Source of the DNA: Diaporthe sp. PMI_573
Lineage: Eukaryota > Ascomycota > Sordariomycetes > Diaporthales > Diaporthaceae
NCBI GenBank assembly: GCA_021399435.1
Contig: JAJTUP010000106.1
Coordinates: forward strand, 62,001-126,000
Length of the DNA: 64,000 bases
Reading direction: 5' to 3'
Within the stretch, counting starts at the first letter, position 1. Each line of letters opens with the position of its first letter. Made by a program: the position numbers and the translations under genes. This document shows positions 52,511-62,767 of this stretch, piece after piece. A model generated the notes under the pieces. That model made no database searches, was not told the origin of the DNA, and saw only the letters and a list, made by a program, of their open reading frames with translations.

Positions 52511-54225
52511 TCAACCCCTTCTAGCCAACTTCATCTTCACCACCAGTTCAGGTTTCTCCCACAACAGGTAGCACTTCTGATCCCTCCACTTGTCGCTCTG
52601 TGGACTAAGCTCCAAGTCGAAATTCCACAGAATTTTAGACAGGATCAGACGCATTTCATGGTAGGCGAGACTGAAAAGCGTTTAGTCATTGCGCAAACGG
52701 TGGCAGAGAGGGCCATACTTCTTCCCGAGACAATTTCGTGGGCCTATCGAGAAAGGCTGGTAGATTTCCTTGCGGTCATTATCGTATGCCGTCTCCGGAA
52801 GCCAGCGTTCGGGAACAAAGGACTTTGGGTCTTTGAAGTTGATAGGTGACATATACGCTGGATAATGGGGAACGAAGACTCGAGTCTGCGTTTCATGGGA
52901 TTTTAGTTAGACCACGAAGGTGTTGGCTTGGAAGAGTTGCTTACGTTTCCGGGGACCCATTCTCCACAGATGGCAGTGCCCTCAGGAGGGGTTACTCGGG
53001 GTGGCGTAATGGGAGCGGACGGATAGCAGCGAAGGCCTTCCTGAAGGCAGATTGTCATGTACTTCAGTTTCGCAAGATTATCGACCGTAAGCTCATCTTC
53101 CGACTTGAAACTGGTACGGACCTCGTCGACAAGCTTCTTCATCCTGTCCGGGTTCTTTAGTAAGAAATAGGTAAGGCCACTGAGCAAAGTCGCTGTCGTC
53201 TCAGTACCGGCAAGCATGAACAGGTCTGCATTGGCATGCATTTCTTCAACTGACATGCGACGTCCATCGGGCTGACTGAGCACTAGGTTCCAGATGTCTG
53301 GTTGATCACGTCCGCGCTTCAAACGGCGATCAACACGCTCAGCGGAGTGCTGGTAGTGCGTCTCCATCGCTTTTCGGACGGCGGGAGGTGCGAACTTGCG
53401 GAAAAGCCAAGCAAGCAAGGGGTATTCGAAAATAAATTGAAAGATCGCCACCGTCTTCAAGCTTTGAAAGACGTTCCGCACCCAGTCTGAGTAGGATGAG
53501 TTCTCCAAAAGTCCCAGAGGCTCACCGAAGGTCAGGTCTCCCATTATGTCGAAAGTGGTGAAGTTATAGAGCTTGACAGCGTCGAATTCGCGGTTTGGGT
53601 CCGTCGCCAAGTCTCGGCGAATGTTGTCTACCAGCTGGGTTGTGTACCGCGTGAAGAGAGTCTGCTGCGCTTTCAAGGCCTTGTCGGAAAAAGCGTTTGA
53701 GAATATTCTCCGTAAGCGGCCATGTTTGATATCATCTAGCTCCGAGAAAAGGCTAGAGACACCGTTGACATCTTTAGCGGTTGCGAGTTCGTCTTTAGTA
53801 TTCGACTTCTTCCCGCCAGACCGATGGCCATATATATCCTTCCAAGCCTGGGGGTTGATGTAGCTGAGTGTATTGGGACCGACGCGTACGACCTCCCCGT
53901 ACCGTGCATGTAGCCCTTCAAGCCACGGCAGCAGGTCCCCTGAGATCTGCGCGAAATGGTATGCGAGGCCAGTGGCTCCAGCGAGCATCGGGCCTGGAAA
54001 TCTGGCCACGGGATGAAAGAAAATGTTGTATAGCGTTTTCACCAAAGCAAAGATAAGAAGCTGTGTGTTGGGTTAGCGCCTCGATGAGCACCTGTCGCGT
54101 GCGTTGCAGCCAGAGGAGACACTTACCACGCCAGCAAACGCGAGCAACAAAGGGAGCCAACCCAAAGCACCGAGACCTCGGATCATCGACCGCAGGCGGT
54201 CAACCTCGTATGATAAAGAATTCAT
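52511..54225 (-). CDS. Cytochrome P450 monooxygenase, four exons
   Basis: Exons 54127-54225, 52945-54060, 52719-52885 and 52511-52670; introns 66, 59 and 48 nt with GTAAGT, GTAAGC and GTATGG donors. Joined length is 1,542 nt, 513 residues, all in frame. A membrane anchor lies at the N-terminus (GALGWLPLLLAFAGVLLIFA). Then the Pro-rich hinge HPVARFPGP, I-helix MLAGTETTATLL (A/GGxxT type), K-helix EGLRCYP (ExxR), PERW, and the heme loop FSIGPRNCLGK with the Cys ligand. An ER-bound oxidase of the isotrichodermin-hydroxylase-like clan, probably in secondary metabolism or detoxification. Looks functional. Confidence 0.9.
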
Positions 54226-55098
54226 ATCTATTTACAGTAGACACAAACGACTCGATTAGATGTTGTTCAGGTTGTTTAATCGGTTCTGCGGAGGTGGGAA
54301 CGTATGGACCATGCACCGAATCGCCCAACACTGTGACGGTGTTGGCAGTTCTTTTTAATTAACCAGACTCGCCAGTCCTCGACGACAGATCGCCGTCTAT
54401 CAACTGGGTTACGTGGGAAACCAAAATTCTGCATGCCAGGTTCCGAGGGTTTACAGTCGCAGCACAGCACATTTCTCGTGATGTCGGATTGTCCCCAGAG
54501 TCCGATAACCGCGCGATTGAACATTATCGGACTGTTTTCATAGTCCGGATCAGCCCATTGGTGTAAAACTTTCCGCAATCTGTCCGTCCGCCGAACACTT
54601 ATAGTTTGCCGAACTGATTCGAGACCAAGCTGCACCCTGTAAGTGTGTGCTTTAGGACAGCTTCATGCTAGCTGACAAATCGACAGTATATTGAGCTGCC
54701 GATACATTCATGTGGGCATTTCACCCGGCTATCCTGAGATCTGCATGGCATCGGTGTAGCTGCCCCTGCCTCATGGCCCCTAATGGGGACGGCGCAAGTT
54801 CCGGCGCGGGACCAAAAAAAGCTTCCGGCACGGGACCAAAAAGCTTCCGGCACGGGACCAAAAAAGCTTCCGGCGGCTCGCGGCCGAATGTGGTTAAATA
54901 GGTGATCCTAAAATCTGGCACGGTGAGAAGTCGCATTATTAGCCGTACCACTGCTGGAAATGGGTGCAACCTGCTGGGGCCAAGTGAAGGCGTTATCGTT
55001 TGGTTCTTGAAATCGATGTTGATGTGCCTGTCTTCCTGCACACTGCATCTTACACGTAAAATTGCATCACGCTTCAGTAGATCAAGAATAGCCACATC
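54226..55098. other. Divergent promoter region with a minisatellite
   Basis: Lies between the P450 (minus) and NmrA-like (plus) starts. Contains three to four units of about 22 bp, GCTTCCGGCACGGGACCAAA with variable A runs, at 54796-54880. No gene recognised. Confidence 0.5.
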
Positions 55099-55860
55099 AT
55101 GGCCGGTGACAGGATTCTGGTTTCGGCGCAACTGGGCCTGCAGGCATCTGCCTTCTGCGCGAGTTGCTCCATCGCAAACTTCCAGCTCTTGCTTACTGCC
55201 GAAGCCATTCCAAGATCCCCGACGACCTCGCCTCTGATCCCTTGCTTGTAGTAAGTCGCTCGGCAAAGATGTCGACTTCTACCACGATTGCTTACCGGCG
55301 CTGAACAGGTTGTCAGAGGGGATATGTCCCAACGCGAAGCCATATCTAGAGCTGTTGCCAAGTCACGGGCGATCGTCTCACTCCTCGGGCCCAGTAGTAC
55401 CGGCCAACCCGAGAACACCGAATTTGCCGACTATTATCGCACCATCGTACCGCTCATGAAAGAACACGAAGTCCATCGAATCATGGCCCTTGGCACGACG
55501 GCCATATATCGGGCCGACGATCAAAGCTCCATCTCGCGCACTCTCATGTGTACCCTTATCAAGGTTGTGGCAAGCGGTGCATACCACAATATCCTAGCCA
55601 TCCAGGATTATTTTGAGAACATGAACGACGCGTCTATCGAGTGGACCGTTTTCCGAGTGGGCAATCTATCCGGCACAGGCGACCTGTCCGCGTGGTTGGC
55701 CGATCGTGAAAGAGGCAAGGCATTTGAGGGACCCGTTGGAGCTCCCGGATTCACTTCGGGCATAAACAGGAGTCTCCTGGCCCGATGGCTTGTTGATGTA
55801 TCGACCGCTAACCCCGCGAAATGGGTGCGTCAAATGCCTGCTGTGAGCAAGTCTGGTTAG
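55099..55860 (+). CDS. NmrA-like NAD(P)-binding protein, one-base frameshift
   Basis: The ATG at 55099 gives MAGDRILV; then one T seems missing in GGTTTCGG (55121-55123), after which another frame continues with GATGPAGICLLRELLHRKLP, the Rossmann GxxGxxG dinucleotide site. An intron at 55251-55308 (GTAAGT ... GAACAG) leads to VVRGDMSQREAISRAVAKSR and on to the stop at 55860. With the base restored it would be about 235 residues, a usual size for short NmrA/atypical SDR proteins, which act as redox sensors or isoflavone-reductase-like enzymes. No catalytic YxxxK is evident. Either a recent pseudogene or a sequence error. Confidence 0.65.
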
Positions 55861-56276
55861 GAATAAAGAAGAATGTGTACAGCGGTTCGCCTTCGTGAAG
55901 TAATATTATAGTAGTGCGGCTTTATACAAATAAAATACATGGAAATTGATCGAGAAGCTGGCCCTTCCCCCCCTACCACGATGGAACACAATTCGGAGAT
56001 TTCGCTACTCTAGGTTCAAGTGTCTTATTTCTCCCCTTTACGTGATGGTGGTGCCTCCATTTGCCTCAAAGCCACTTTTGAATTGAATATGCATACCTAT
56101 AAATGTACGAAACTGTGTTATACAATGAACCAATTATAGACTCCCAACGAAGGGCTAAACCCCGTGATTCCCTTCATAAAATTTTGTCCCAGCAGGGTCA
56201 AGGATTCGCCGAATAACAAGCAGGAGAACTATGCCTCAAAAAACGCCACCAAACATCTTCAACGCATACCAATCAA
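55861..56276. other. Intergenic, no gene seen
   Basis: AT-rich; 3' sides of two convergent genes. Confidence 0.4.
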
Positions 56277-56981
56277 TTAGCCTTGGCAGTTGAATGAGAT
56301 AGTACCTGAGCTTGTAACCGCCTTCAAAGCGTCCTCCCTCGCCAGAATAAGCTGCTTGAGAAATGTACTCTCCTTAACTGTACTATTTACGATAGTGCGC
56401 CCATTGAACTCATACCACGGCACTCCCCTGATTCCCATCCTTCGTGCCTCTTCCACCTCGCGGCACACTTCATCCGTACCTCCGCCATCTACAAGCCACG
56501 CAATCGCCTCGCCTCGATCAATGCCCGCCCGCTCTGCTGCGAGACCCAGGTCCCTTATGCTGGTGATGTCTCCACCTTGCTCAAAATACATCCTCATCAT
56601 CTCCAAGACGAGCCTCGTTGACAGCTGCTCCATCTCACTTCCTTTTTTCGTTTTGGCTAACTGACTGAGTCTGTGCGCGTCTCTCGTATTTCCAACTGTC
56701 GACTCAAAGGAGAATTTGATACCATCTCTCCTGCCTATGTCTAGCAGTTGCTCGTGCATCCGCGATAGCTGTTCTCGACCAAACCGTGATGCCATTTTCT
56801 CCACGAGAGGCTGGGCGATTGCGTCGGGGTCGATCTGATATGAGTGCCATACTATATTAATGATGTCGTTAGCGCAGACGGTCTTCCGATAGACATCTAA
56901 GGCGTGCGTCAGACGAAGAGCGCCAACATAGCACCAAGGGCACACAGGGTCAAAGACAGCTTTTATAGAAAGCCTAATCAT
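56277..56981 (-). CDS. FrnE-like DsbA-family oxidoreductase
   Basis: 234 residues from the ATG at 56979-56981. The thioredoxin-like fold starts SIKAVFDPVCPWCYVGALRL with a CPWC active site, typical of FrnE/2-hydroxychromene isomerase-like DSBA proteins. Then come the helical insert (GREQLSRMHEQLLDIGRRDG, NTRDAHRLSQLA) and the cis-Pro loop GIRGVPWYEFNG. No signal peptide, so probably cytosolic. FrnE-type proteins occur in polyketide clusters. The frame is open upstream to 57203 but without domain signal, so the CPWC-proximal ATG is preferred. Confidence 0.85.
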   Translation of the reverse strand: MIRLSIKAVFDPVCPWCYVGALRLTHALDVYRKTVCANDIINIVWHSYQIDPDAIAQPLVEKMASRFGREQLSRMHEQLLDIGRRDGIKFSFESTVGNTRDAHRLSQLAKTKKGSEMEQLSTRLVLEMMRMYFEQGGDITSIRDLGLAAERAGIDRGEAIAWLVDGGGTDEVCREVEEARRMGIRGVPWYEFNGRTIVNSTVKESTFLKQLILAREDALKAVTSSGTISFNCQG

Positions 56982-59246
56982 TTTGGCGAATGACAAGCTA
57001 GTGAAGCTGGGAAGTTGACGGCGAGGGTCCTGGAAGCCGTTATCGCCATTCAGGCCGTTTGCGATTGAGACTTTTATTCGTAGGCGTACGCGAGACCTGC
57101 CGAGGGTGACTTGCTGGCTGGAGCGATGAGCTTCGTTGGCCCGCAAGCCAGCGAGGGCAAGCGGTTCCTCTGATCTAAGTACTCCAGTAAAGCGGACCCC
57201 CACCTCGAACCTAATTCCAGCGCCATCATCCCATCTGAGACAGCTCGATGGCGACCTTGCAAATCGAATCTCCTCACAATTTCCATATGTACATCAGCAC
57301 GGCAAATAAAAAGGTCATCAAGATATCGGAGTTTTACGGAACCCGAGATTCCGCACAAAGCATCGAATGTCAGTTGAGTGATATTAGTCGTCCATTATAG
57401 TGAACTAACTAGTTAACAAGACGCTGCTAAGAAAACCACTCAGCAGACCGATTGCTGGGCCAAGTGCCGTTACAGGGGCCTATGGTCCCCTGTGACGCTT
57501 AGGAATCCAGAGTCTTCAAAGGTACAGTTGATTTATAATGGCTTATTGGATGGCGAGTCGCTTGCCTTGATAGGACTAGCGTCCCCGCTTTGGGCGGCAC
57601 CAGAATGCGTAATTCATGTAACAAGCCCCTTCGTAAATAGGGAGCAAGTCGAGGAGGAGCTGTAAGCGAGCTGCTATCCACAACGACCAGGATGCGGCGA
57701 ACGGACCACCATCTGAGAACAAGGATATGATATATTTGAGTACCCGGGAGCAGCTTCAAACATTGGACCGCATGGAGTGCCGAGATAAGATGGTCAAGAA
57801 AAATGCCGTCTACGTTAAAGAATAATTGTGGTTGATAAAGTACTATGCTTCGTCTTATAGTATGCTGTTTTTTCACTAGTCATCACTATGTCCACACTAA
57901 GCTCGATAAGACGTTTGACCTTGGGCATCACACAAATGATGGCAGATCGAAGGTTGCATATCGCAAAGCCCTAGTTCAGAAAGCTGCGCTTCGCGCCGCA
58001 GGCAAGATCAAAGTATCTTTTAAGATATCGAGATTCGCCACTGCTTCGATCATCTATTGATTTACAACCTTATAATCGCCTACAAATAATAGTCGGGCAA
58101 TCAGTCATACAGCAATGACTAAAATAGTCTCGACGCAATCCCTCTTTAAAATGAATCCAACAGCGGCAGTCCCAGTCGACACCTCTTTCCACAAACTCCC
58201 AAGAAAATCCTCGCCAAGTAAGCTAACACCAAAGCCCACATCCAAGCACACAGCTAACTTCAACAGAAGTCAAAATGGTTAAGAAATTCAACCAATATCC
58301 AACAGCCCTCTATAAAGCTATTGCTGGAGCTATCAGAAAGGAAAAAAGAACTTCGCAGCCAAACCCGCAAAGCTCAATTAGCAGGGCTTAAACCTTAAAC
58401 CTGCCTTATCCTAGTCTGGATATATCGGTTGATTGTTGACGATCAATCTGTCGTCTTTCAATGGGTGGAAGGAATACTAAACGGCACAAGGCCATGGGGG
58501 AAGTTCGAGGTGGCGTCGAAGGAGGACTATGAGCAGACATACAAAGCCATTATTGACTTTGTACATGAGCTCAGGGCTGCTGAAGAGCAGTGAGAAGGCT
58601 GAGCAGACAGCAGGAAGACCAATAAACAGTTGATAAAAAACACAGTGTGGCCAGAGCTTTGATCAATTTAGTTATTTTTAGAGACTTTCTTCTTGGTCCT
58701 ATCGCTTAGTGTGGTAGAGATATAGACCCCTGCAAAATAGCGATTTTGGTGGGAAAAGTGTCCCAAATCGGGGGTGGCCCAAATGGGGTAATATTGACTT
58801 AATCAAAACACAAGAGCTAACGCGGAAGTACACAGTGAACTTTTAATACGTGATACTGTAGGAATTTCGAGAGATGGAAATAAGTTAGGTGCCTTTGAAA
58901 TACCGGATTATACTAGGACAGTTAAGATTTCACCATGTCCTTCCACGTTGGCGAACGCGGAATGAGAAGAAAACGACTGTTTCCAAGTTCAGCGGTACTT
59001 CACAAAGTACACTCCTTCAACTTGGCTGGGGCTTTACCAGAAACAGCTGCTTTTACACACCGCGTGCCAAAAACCCGATTGTGGAGAGCTAGCTGATCTT
59101 CTTTAGTGTTAGCGAGCAGATGTTGTTAACTACATTAAACCAGCAAAACCCGTAACGTTAAATAACAGGTACCTAAGCAAAAAGCTCGACAGACGTTTAC
59201 CGCCCGCTTGGTCCATTAACTCGTTTTCTAAGGAACTCCCGCAGCC
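56982..59246. other. No gene recognised
   Basis: AT-rich for long parts. Around 58410-58590 a plus frame reads WVEGILNGTRPWGKFEVASK and EDYEQTYKAIIDFVHELRAA, which looks protein-like but is not recognised and has no clear start. Confidence 0.35.
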
Positions 59247-59561
59247 ATGATTGTCAAAACAGAACTTGCCGCTTTAGGCACAGTTACCACCCTCCTGGGA
59301 GTCGCTTCTCATCTAGCGATCTTCAATCGAATGGATTGCCGCCTGCTTGCGCCTCTTCTGATCTGGATATACTCAGCTCTTGCGGTCCTCCTCTTTCTAA
59401 TTATCAACTCTTTTCAGTCAAATGTTCGAAAATGTTTTGAATATCTTTTTGTCCTTATTATGTTATATTGCGCGGGACTATTTGTTAGCATCAGTATTGT
59501 CGAGAGCCTACGGCGAAGATACCAACCCATTATTCATCATCCTTCGTCTGCAAAGGAACTT
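59247..59561 (+). pseudogene. P450-type membrane N-terminus, cut by a LINE
   Basis: The ATG at 59247 (CAGCCATG context) gives about 100 residues with three hydrophobic helices (LGTVTTLLGVASHLAIF, LLAPLLIWIYSALAVLLFLI, LFVLIMLYCAGLFVSISI). This arrangement before a Pro-rich hinge is usual for one class of fungal secondary-metabolite P450s. The hinge and heme domain are absent because the LINE begins at about 59562. Assignment rests on topology and pattern memory, and other membrane proteins are possible. Confidence 0.4.
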
Positions 59562-62516
59562 GGACATATGGATGGATGGATGGATTTTATTTCGCCCGGG
59601 GGGACACACCCCAGAGGGCCTTTGCGCTAAGCTATTTTCGTTTCGTACGGTTCTTCCATAATCACCCGAAGCCCCACAATTTCACTCTACTGACTGGTCC
59701 AATCTGATGTATATGCAGTGACAGGCCTGCTTGAAGGCCAATTTCTCCAAGTGTTCAGCATCCTATCCTCAGCAGCTGAAGCACGGTCTGCCAAAATGAG
59801 ACTGTATGATGTTAGTAGGATTCAATCTGAATAGTTAGTGTGCCTGAGGCTTCTGGTCCATGTCAAGCCTCCCCGTTGCAATGGCAAATTTGATCGTCGC
59901 CCGTACTGCCCGCATGTCTGGTGTCCATTTGTCACCGTCAGACGCCGCCTTTCCCCCAGGAAGTATGATAGGTTTCCCATCTTTGTCTGTGAGCATCGCA
60001 ACATGCCTTCCCGTTGCGCGGTCCATTTTGCGCAGCGGAATAGGAAGTGTTCCACTGTCTCTGATGCTAGCCCGCATTCGCAAGTGTCCGATTCCATCGT
60101 TCCTATCTTGCATAGAAAGCTGTTAAGTCTCACCATTCCGGTGCGGAGCTGTGATAGTACGTCTGCTTCCTTCCTCTTCAGCGGGTCATATAGAGTACGG
60201 GTATGCTTGCCTGGCAGTGCCGTATCTATCTGCTTCGAGTATTTCCCGACTCTTTCTGGTAGTGTTCTTGTTTGCCGCTGCTTGGTTATCGCTAGTCTTA
60301 TCCTTGTGGATCGTGCTAGATGTGGTGGCACATCTGGTCTGCATTCTCCTTCTGTGGCCTTCCGCGCTGCTGCTTTGGCTTTTGGTCCCAGCGCAAAATC
60401 CTCTTCTCCTGCTGGAACCCACAACATCCGGAGAGAGTGGCCCTCGTCTTCGAGACGCTTCATATGGTCGTATATTTGCCGTATGATCTGTTGGCCGGAT
60501 TGTTGTCGTGGCCGCCGTATGGCTTCTAGTGCGGAGCGGCTGCTCGTCATGACAGTCATATCCCGCCAGCAGAGTCCAGACGGCATACATCTCAATACCA
60601 TCTCTATAGCTCCCAACTCGGCGATGTATAGGTTCAGCTCCTCCGTCAACCCGAGAGTGATGGAGTAGCTGGCCACTACCTCGTCATCTTTGTTGATCGC
60701 CGTATCTCGTACGACACCTCCCATGCCTACCATGCCCCTTCTCTGCGAGGAGCAGGTGGCAATAACTATGCCATTCACCCTCTTTGCTTCGTCCACCGCT
60801 CTCTCCCGGTCAGGGTCGCACGACACCGGGATACGGTTCCTCCATGGCGGTAACGCGTACTCCCGAATGATCTCCATTCGTTCAGTGGCTGTTTCCCCTT
60901 GTACTTGAGCAATCCTCTGCATCGGCGATACGAATCGGCGACACACTTTCACTTTCAGTGTCGCCAACGGGTGTGTCCTGGGAAGGGTCCGGAGGTTGAT
61001 CCAAAACCTTGTTGCCGCTTGCGCATGCCGTTCTTGCACCGGTTGGATGCTAGCTTCGGCCTCTGCCACCGCCGTTGCGACGGTCCGGAAAGCCCCCGTG
61101 ATCGCCTGTGCTCCGACCATCTGTGCCTTGTCCAGCCAAGCAGCTTCTCTAATGCCACATGAGTGCGCCCACACGCTGGACGCATAGTCCATGGTGGGAG
61201 CTACTGTTGCTACGAACAGTTGTCTCGCAGTCCGCGGTGACAGCATCTTCAGTCTTCTCAGACACATAGCAGCCGAGAGCCCCTTTGCGGCGGCTCTAGC
61301 TATGTGTTCCTTGTACCGCAGTTTCGCGTCCATGACCACTCCCAGGATCTTGGCGCTCGCCTTGGGCTTGACTACTTTTCCTTTGATCATGAACGCTTTG
61401 TCGCTGGTACGCGCGGCGTTTCGCGTGAAATGCACGATGGTCGTCTTGTCTCCGTTGAACGTCGCACCGCTCCGTCTTTCCCAGCCCAGTGCTTCGTCTA
61501 TAATTGATTGGATGCCGGCTCGATTCTCCTCCGCTGTTGGTCCCACCACCCAGGCTGAGTAGTCGTCCACGAATGCCATCGAACCACCTCTTGCGTTGAT
61601 TCTTCTCTGCACCAAATCTGCATTGAAGAACAGGAACAACACCGGCGACAGTGGTGATCCTTGCGGGAGACCTGCCTGCGGCAACTCCCGTAGCTGTGAC
61701 TTGTACCCATTTACCACCACGGTGGCCATGCGTCCAGAGCAGAAGGCGTCAATCCATCTCACCAGTCCACCAGGTATGCCTCTCGCCTTCAGCCTCTCCA
61801 GTAGTCGTTCTTTGAACACTCCGTTGTAAGCACCCTTGACGTCGAAACTGATCAGACTGAGCACCCTGCCGGCCCTCCATGCCTTGTAGATCTGCTCGGG
61901 TGTCATTCTGGCCGCGTCTGCATATGTCCGGCCCGGCGATCGTGGTGCCTGAGCCTTACTCAGTGTATCCAGCTGTAGTCGGGTCTGCTCCAGCTTGTCG
62001 CAAACCTGGGTAAGCTGCTGTCGGACTTGCGATAATTCTTGTGCCATCTGGGCCGTAGTCCTAGTAACTTCCTCAGCCATGCGGTCCCTAAGCTTAGCAA
62101 ACTCGAGCTGAAATTCCGCCTTCATCGATTCCATTCTCTTATTGAAATCTTGTTCCAGGAGTCGTTTTAGGCTCTGGGCAACCTCGCTCATGCTACCAGC
62201 TGCCTTAGGCGCGGCCCGTTTCTTAGCTCGGGTATGACTCGGAGTTCCCTCACTGCTCTCCTCTTCCTGCCATTCCATAGCACCTTTTTGCTGCTTGGAT
62301 TCCAACGCCCTCGTCGTTCTGGTCCTTTTACGCAGGGGACGATGACATCCCCCGCCCGGAACATCCTGTTCGCCTTCCATGACGACAATGACGTCTGATG
62401 CGGGGTTCGCAACACCAGACATCCACCAGTGGCCAGAATCTCCGCCAAGCGGCCACCAGGTATTTCAAAGGTTGTAAAGAAGATAAAATATTTAGATTCG
62501 AGATCCGAAACCAATT
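59562..62516 (-). mobile_element. Tad/I-like LINE, copy 2, with internal deletion
   Basis: Almost identical to copy 1 (9663-15108) over its whole length but lacking the part corresponding to about 11978-14472 of that copy. It has the same 3' end (TTTCGCCCGGGG, GGAT tail) and the same 5' end (GATCCGAAACCA). I counted about a dozen substitutions, mostly transitions, in the 2 kb of shared reverse-transcriptase sequence. Confidence 0.85.
59822..62422 (-). CDS. Chimeric LINE ORF: gag coiled coil fused to reverse transcriptase
   Basis: 866 residues in one frame from the ATG at 62420-62422. Residues 1-174 are ORF1 up to [11 protein letters not shown], before its zinc knuckles. Residues from [20 protein letters not shown] on are reverse transcriptase and the RNase H-like domain, including FVDD. 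The endonuclease, ORF1 knuckles and first part of the reverse-transcriptase domain are gone. One C fewer in the run near 59954-59958 changes the last 50 residues ([14 protein letters not shown] instead of [14 protein letters not shown]). It probably cannot retrotranspose alone, but could be expressed. Confidence 0.75.
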   Translation of the reverse strand: MSGVANPASDVIVVMEGEQDVPGGGCHRPLRKRTRTTRALESKQQKGAMEWQEEESSEGTPSHTRAKKRAAPKAAGSMSEVAQSLKRLLEQDFNKRMESMKAEFQLEFAKLRDRMAEEVTRTTAQMAQELSQVRQQLTQVCDKLEQTRLQLDTLSKAQAPRSPGRTYADAARMTPEQIYKAWRAGRVLSLISFDVKGAYNGVFKERLLERLKARGIPGGLVRWIDAFCSGRMATVVVNGYKSQLRELPQAGLPQGSPLSPVLFLFFNADLVQRRINARGGSMAFVDDYSAWVVGPTAEENRAGIQSIIDEALGWERRSGATFNGDKTTIVHFTRNAARTSDKAFMIKGKVVKPKASAKILGVVMDAKLRYKEHIARAAAKGLSAAMCLRRLKMLSPRTARQLFVATVAPTMDYASSVWAHSCGIREAAWLDKAQMVGAQAITGAFRTVATAVAEAEASIQPVQERHAQAATRFWINLRTLPRTHPLATLKVKVCRRFVSPMQRIAQVQGETATERMEIIREYALPPWRNRIPVSCDPDRERAVDEAKRVNGIVIATCSSQRRGMVGMGGVVRDTAINKDDEVVASYSITLGLTEELNLYIAELGAIEMVLRCMPSGLCWRDMTVMTSSRSALEAIRRPRQQSGQQIIRQIYDHMKRLEDEGHSLRMLWVPAGEEDFALGPKAKAAARKATEGECRPDVPPHLARSTRIRLAITKQRQTRTLPERVGKYSKQIDTALPGKHTRTLYDPLKRKEADVLSQLRTGMVRLNSFLCKIGTMESDTCECGLASETVEHFLFRCAKWTAQREGMLRCSQTKMGNLSYFLGERRRLTVTNGHQTCGQYGRRSNLPLQRGGLTWTRSLRHTNYSD

Positions 62517-62568
62517 GCAGGATCCTGTGAGATGTGGTGAGTCTGAGGGGGTTCTTATTTAATGATGC

Positions 62569-62762
62569 TGTCAGATGTGACGGGTGCTTTGGGTTAGGTG
62601 CCTGAGGCATCAATGGTTGAATCATGACAAAACCAGCCCCCTTACGGGTGGGGTCCCACCAAGGAACCAAGACAAGACATCATCACAACACACACAGTGA
62701 CCACCCCATCAATTGGACCATAATTACACGTCCCATATACCTAAAAGGGTGATAATCTGACA
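62569..62762 (-). repeat. Solo LTR-like repeat with 5-bp target duplication
   Basis: 194 bp, TGTCAGAT ... ATCTGACA ends, nearly identical to 15147-15340. GATGC flanks it on both sides (62564-62568 and 62763-62767). A 5-bp duplication and TG...CA ends fit a solo LTR of a retrotransposon; no internal region was found in the window. Confidence 0.8.
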
Positions 62763-62767
62763 GATGC

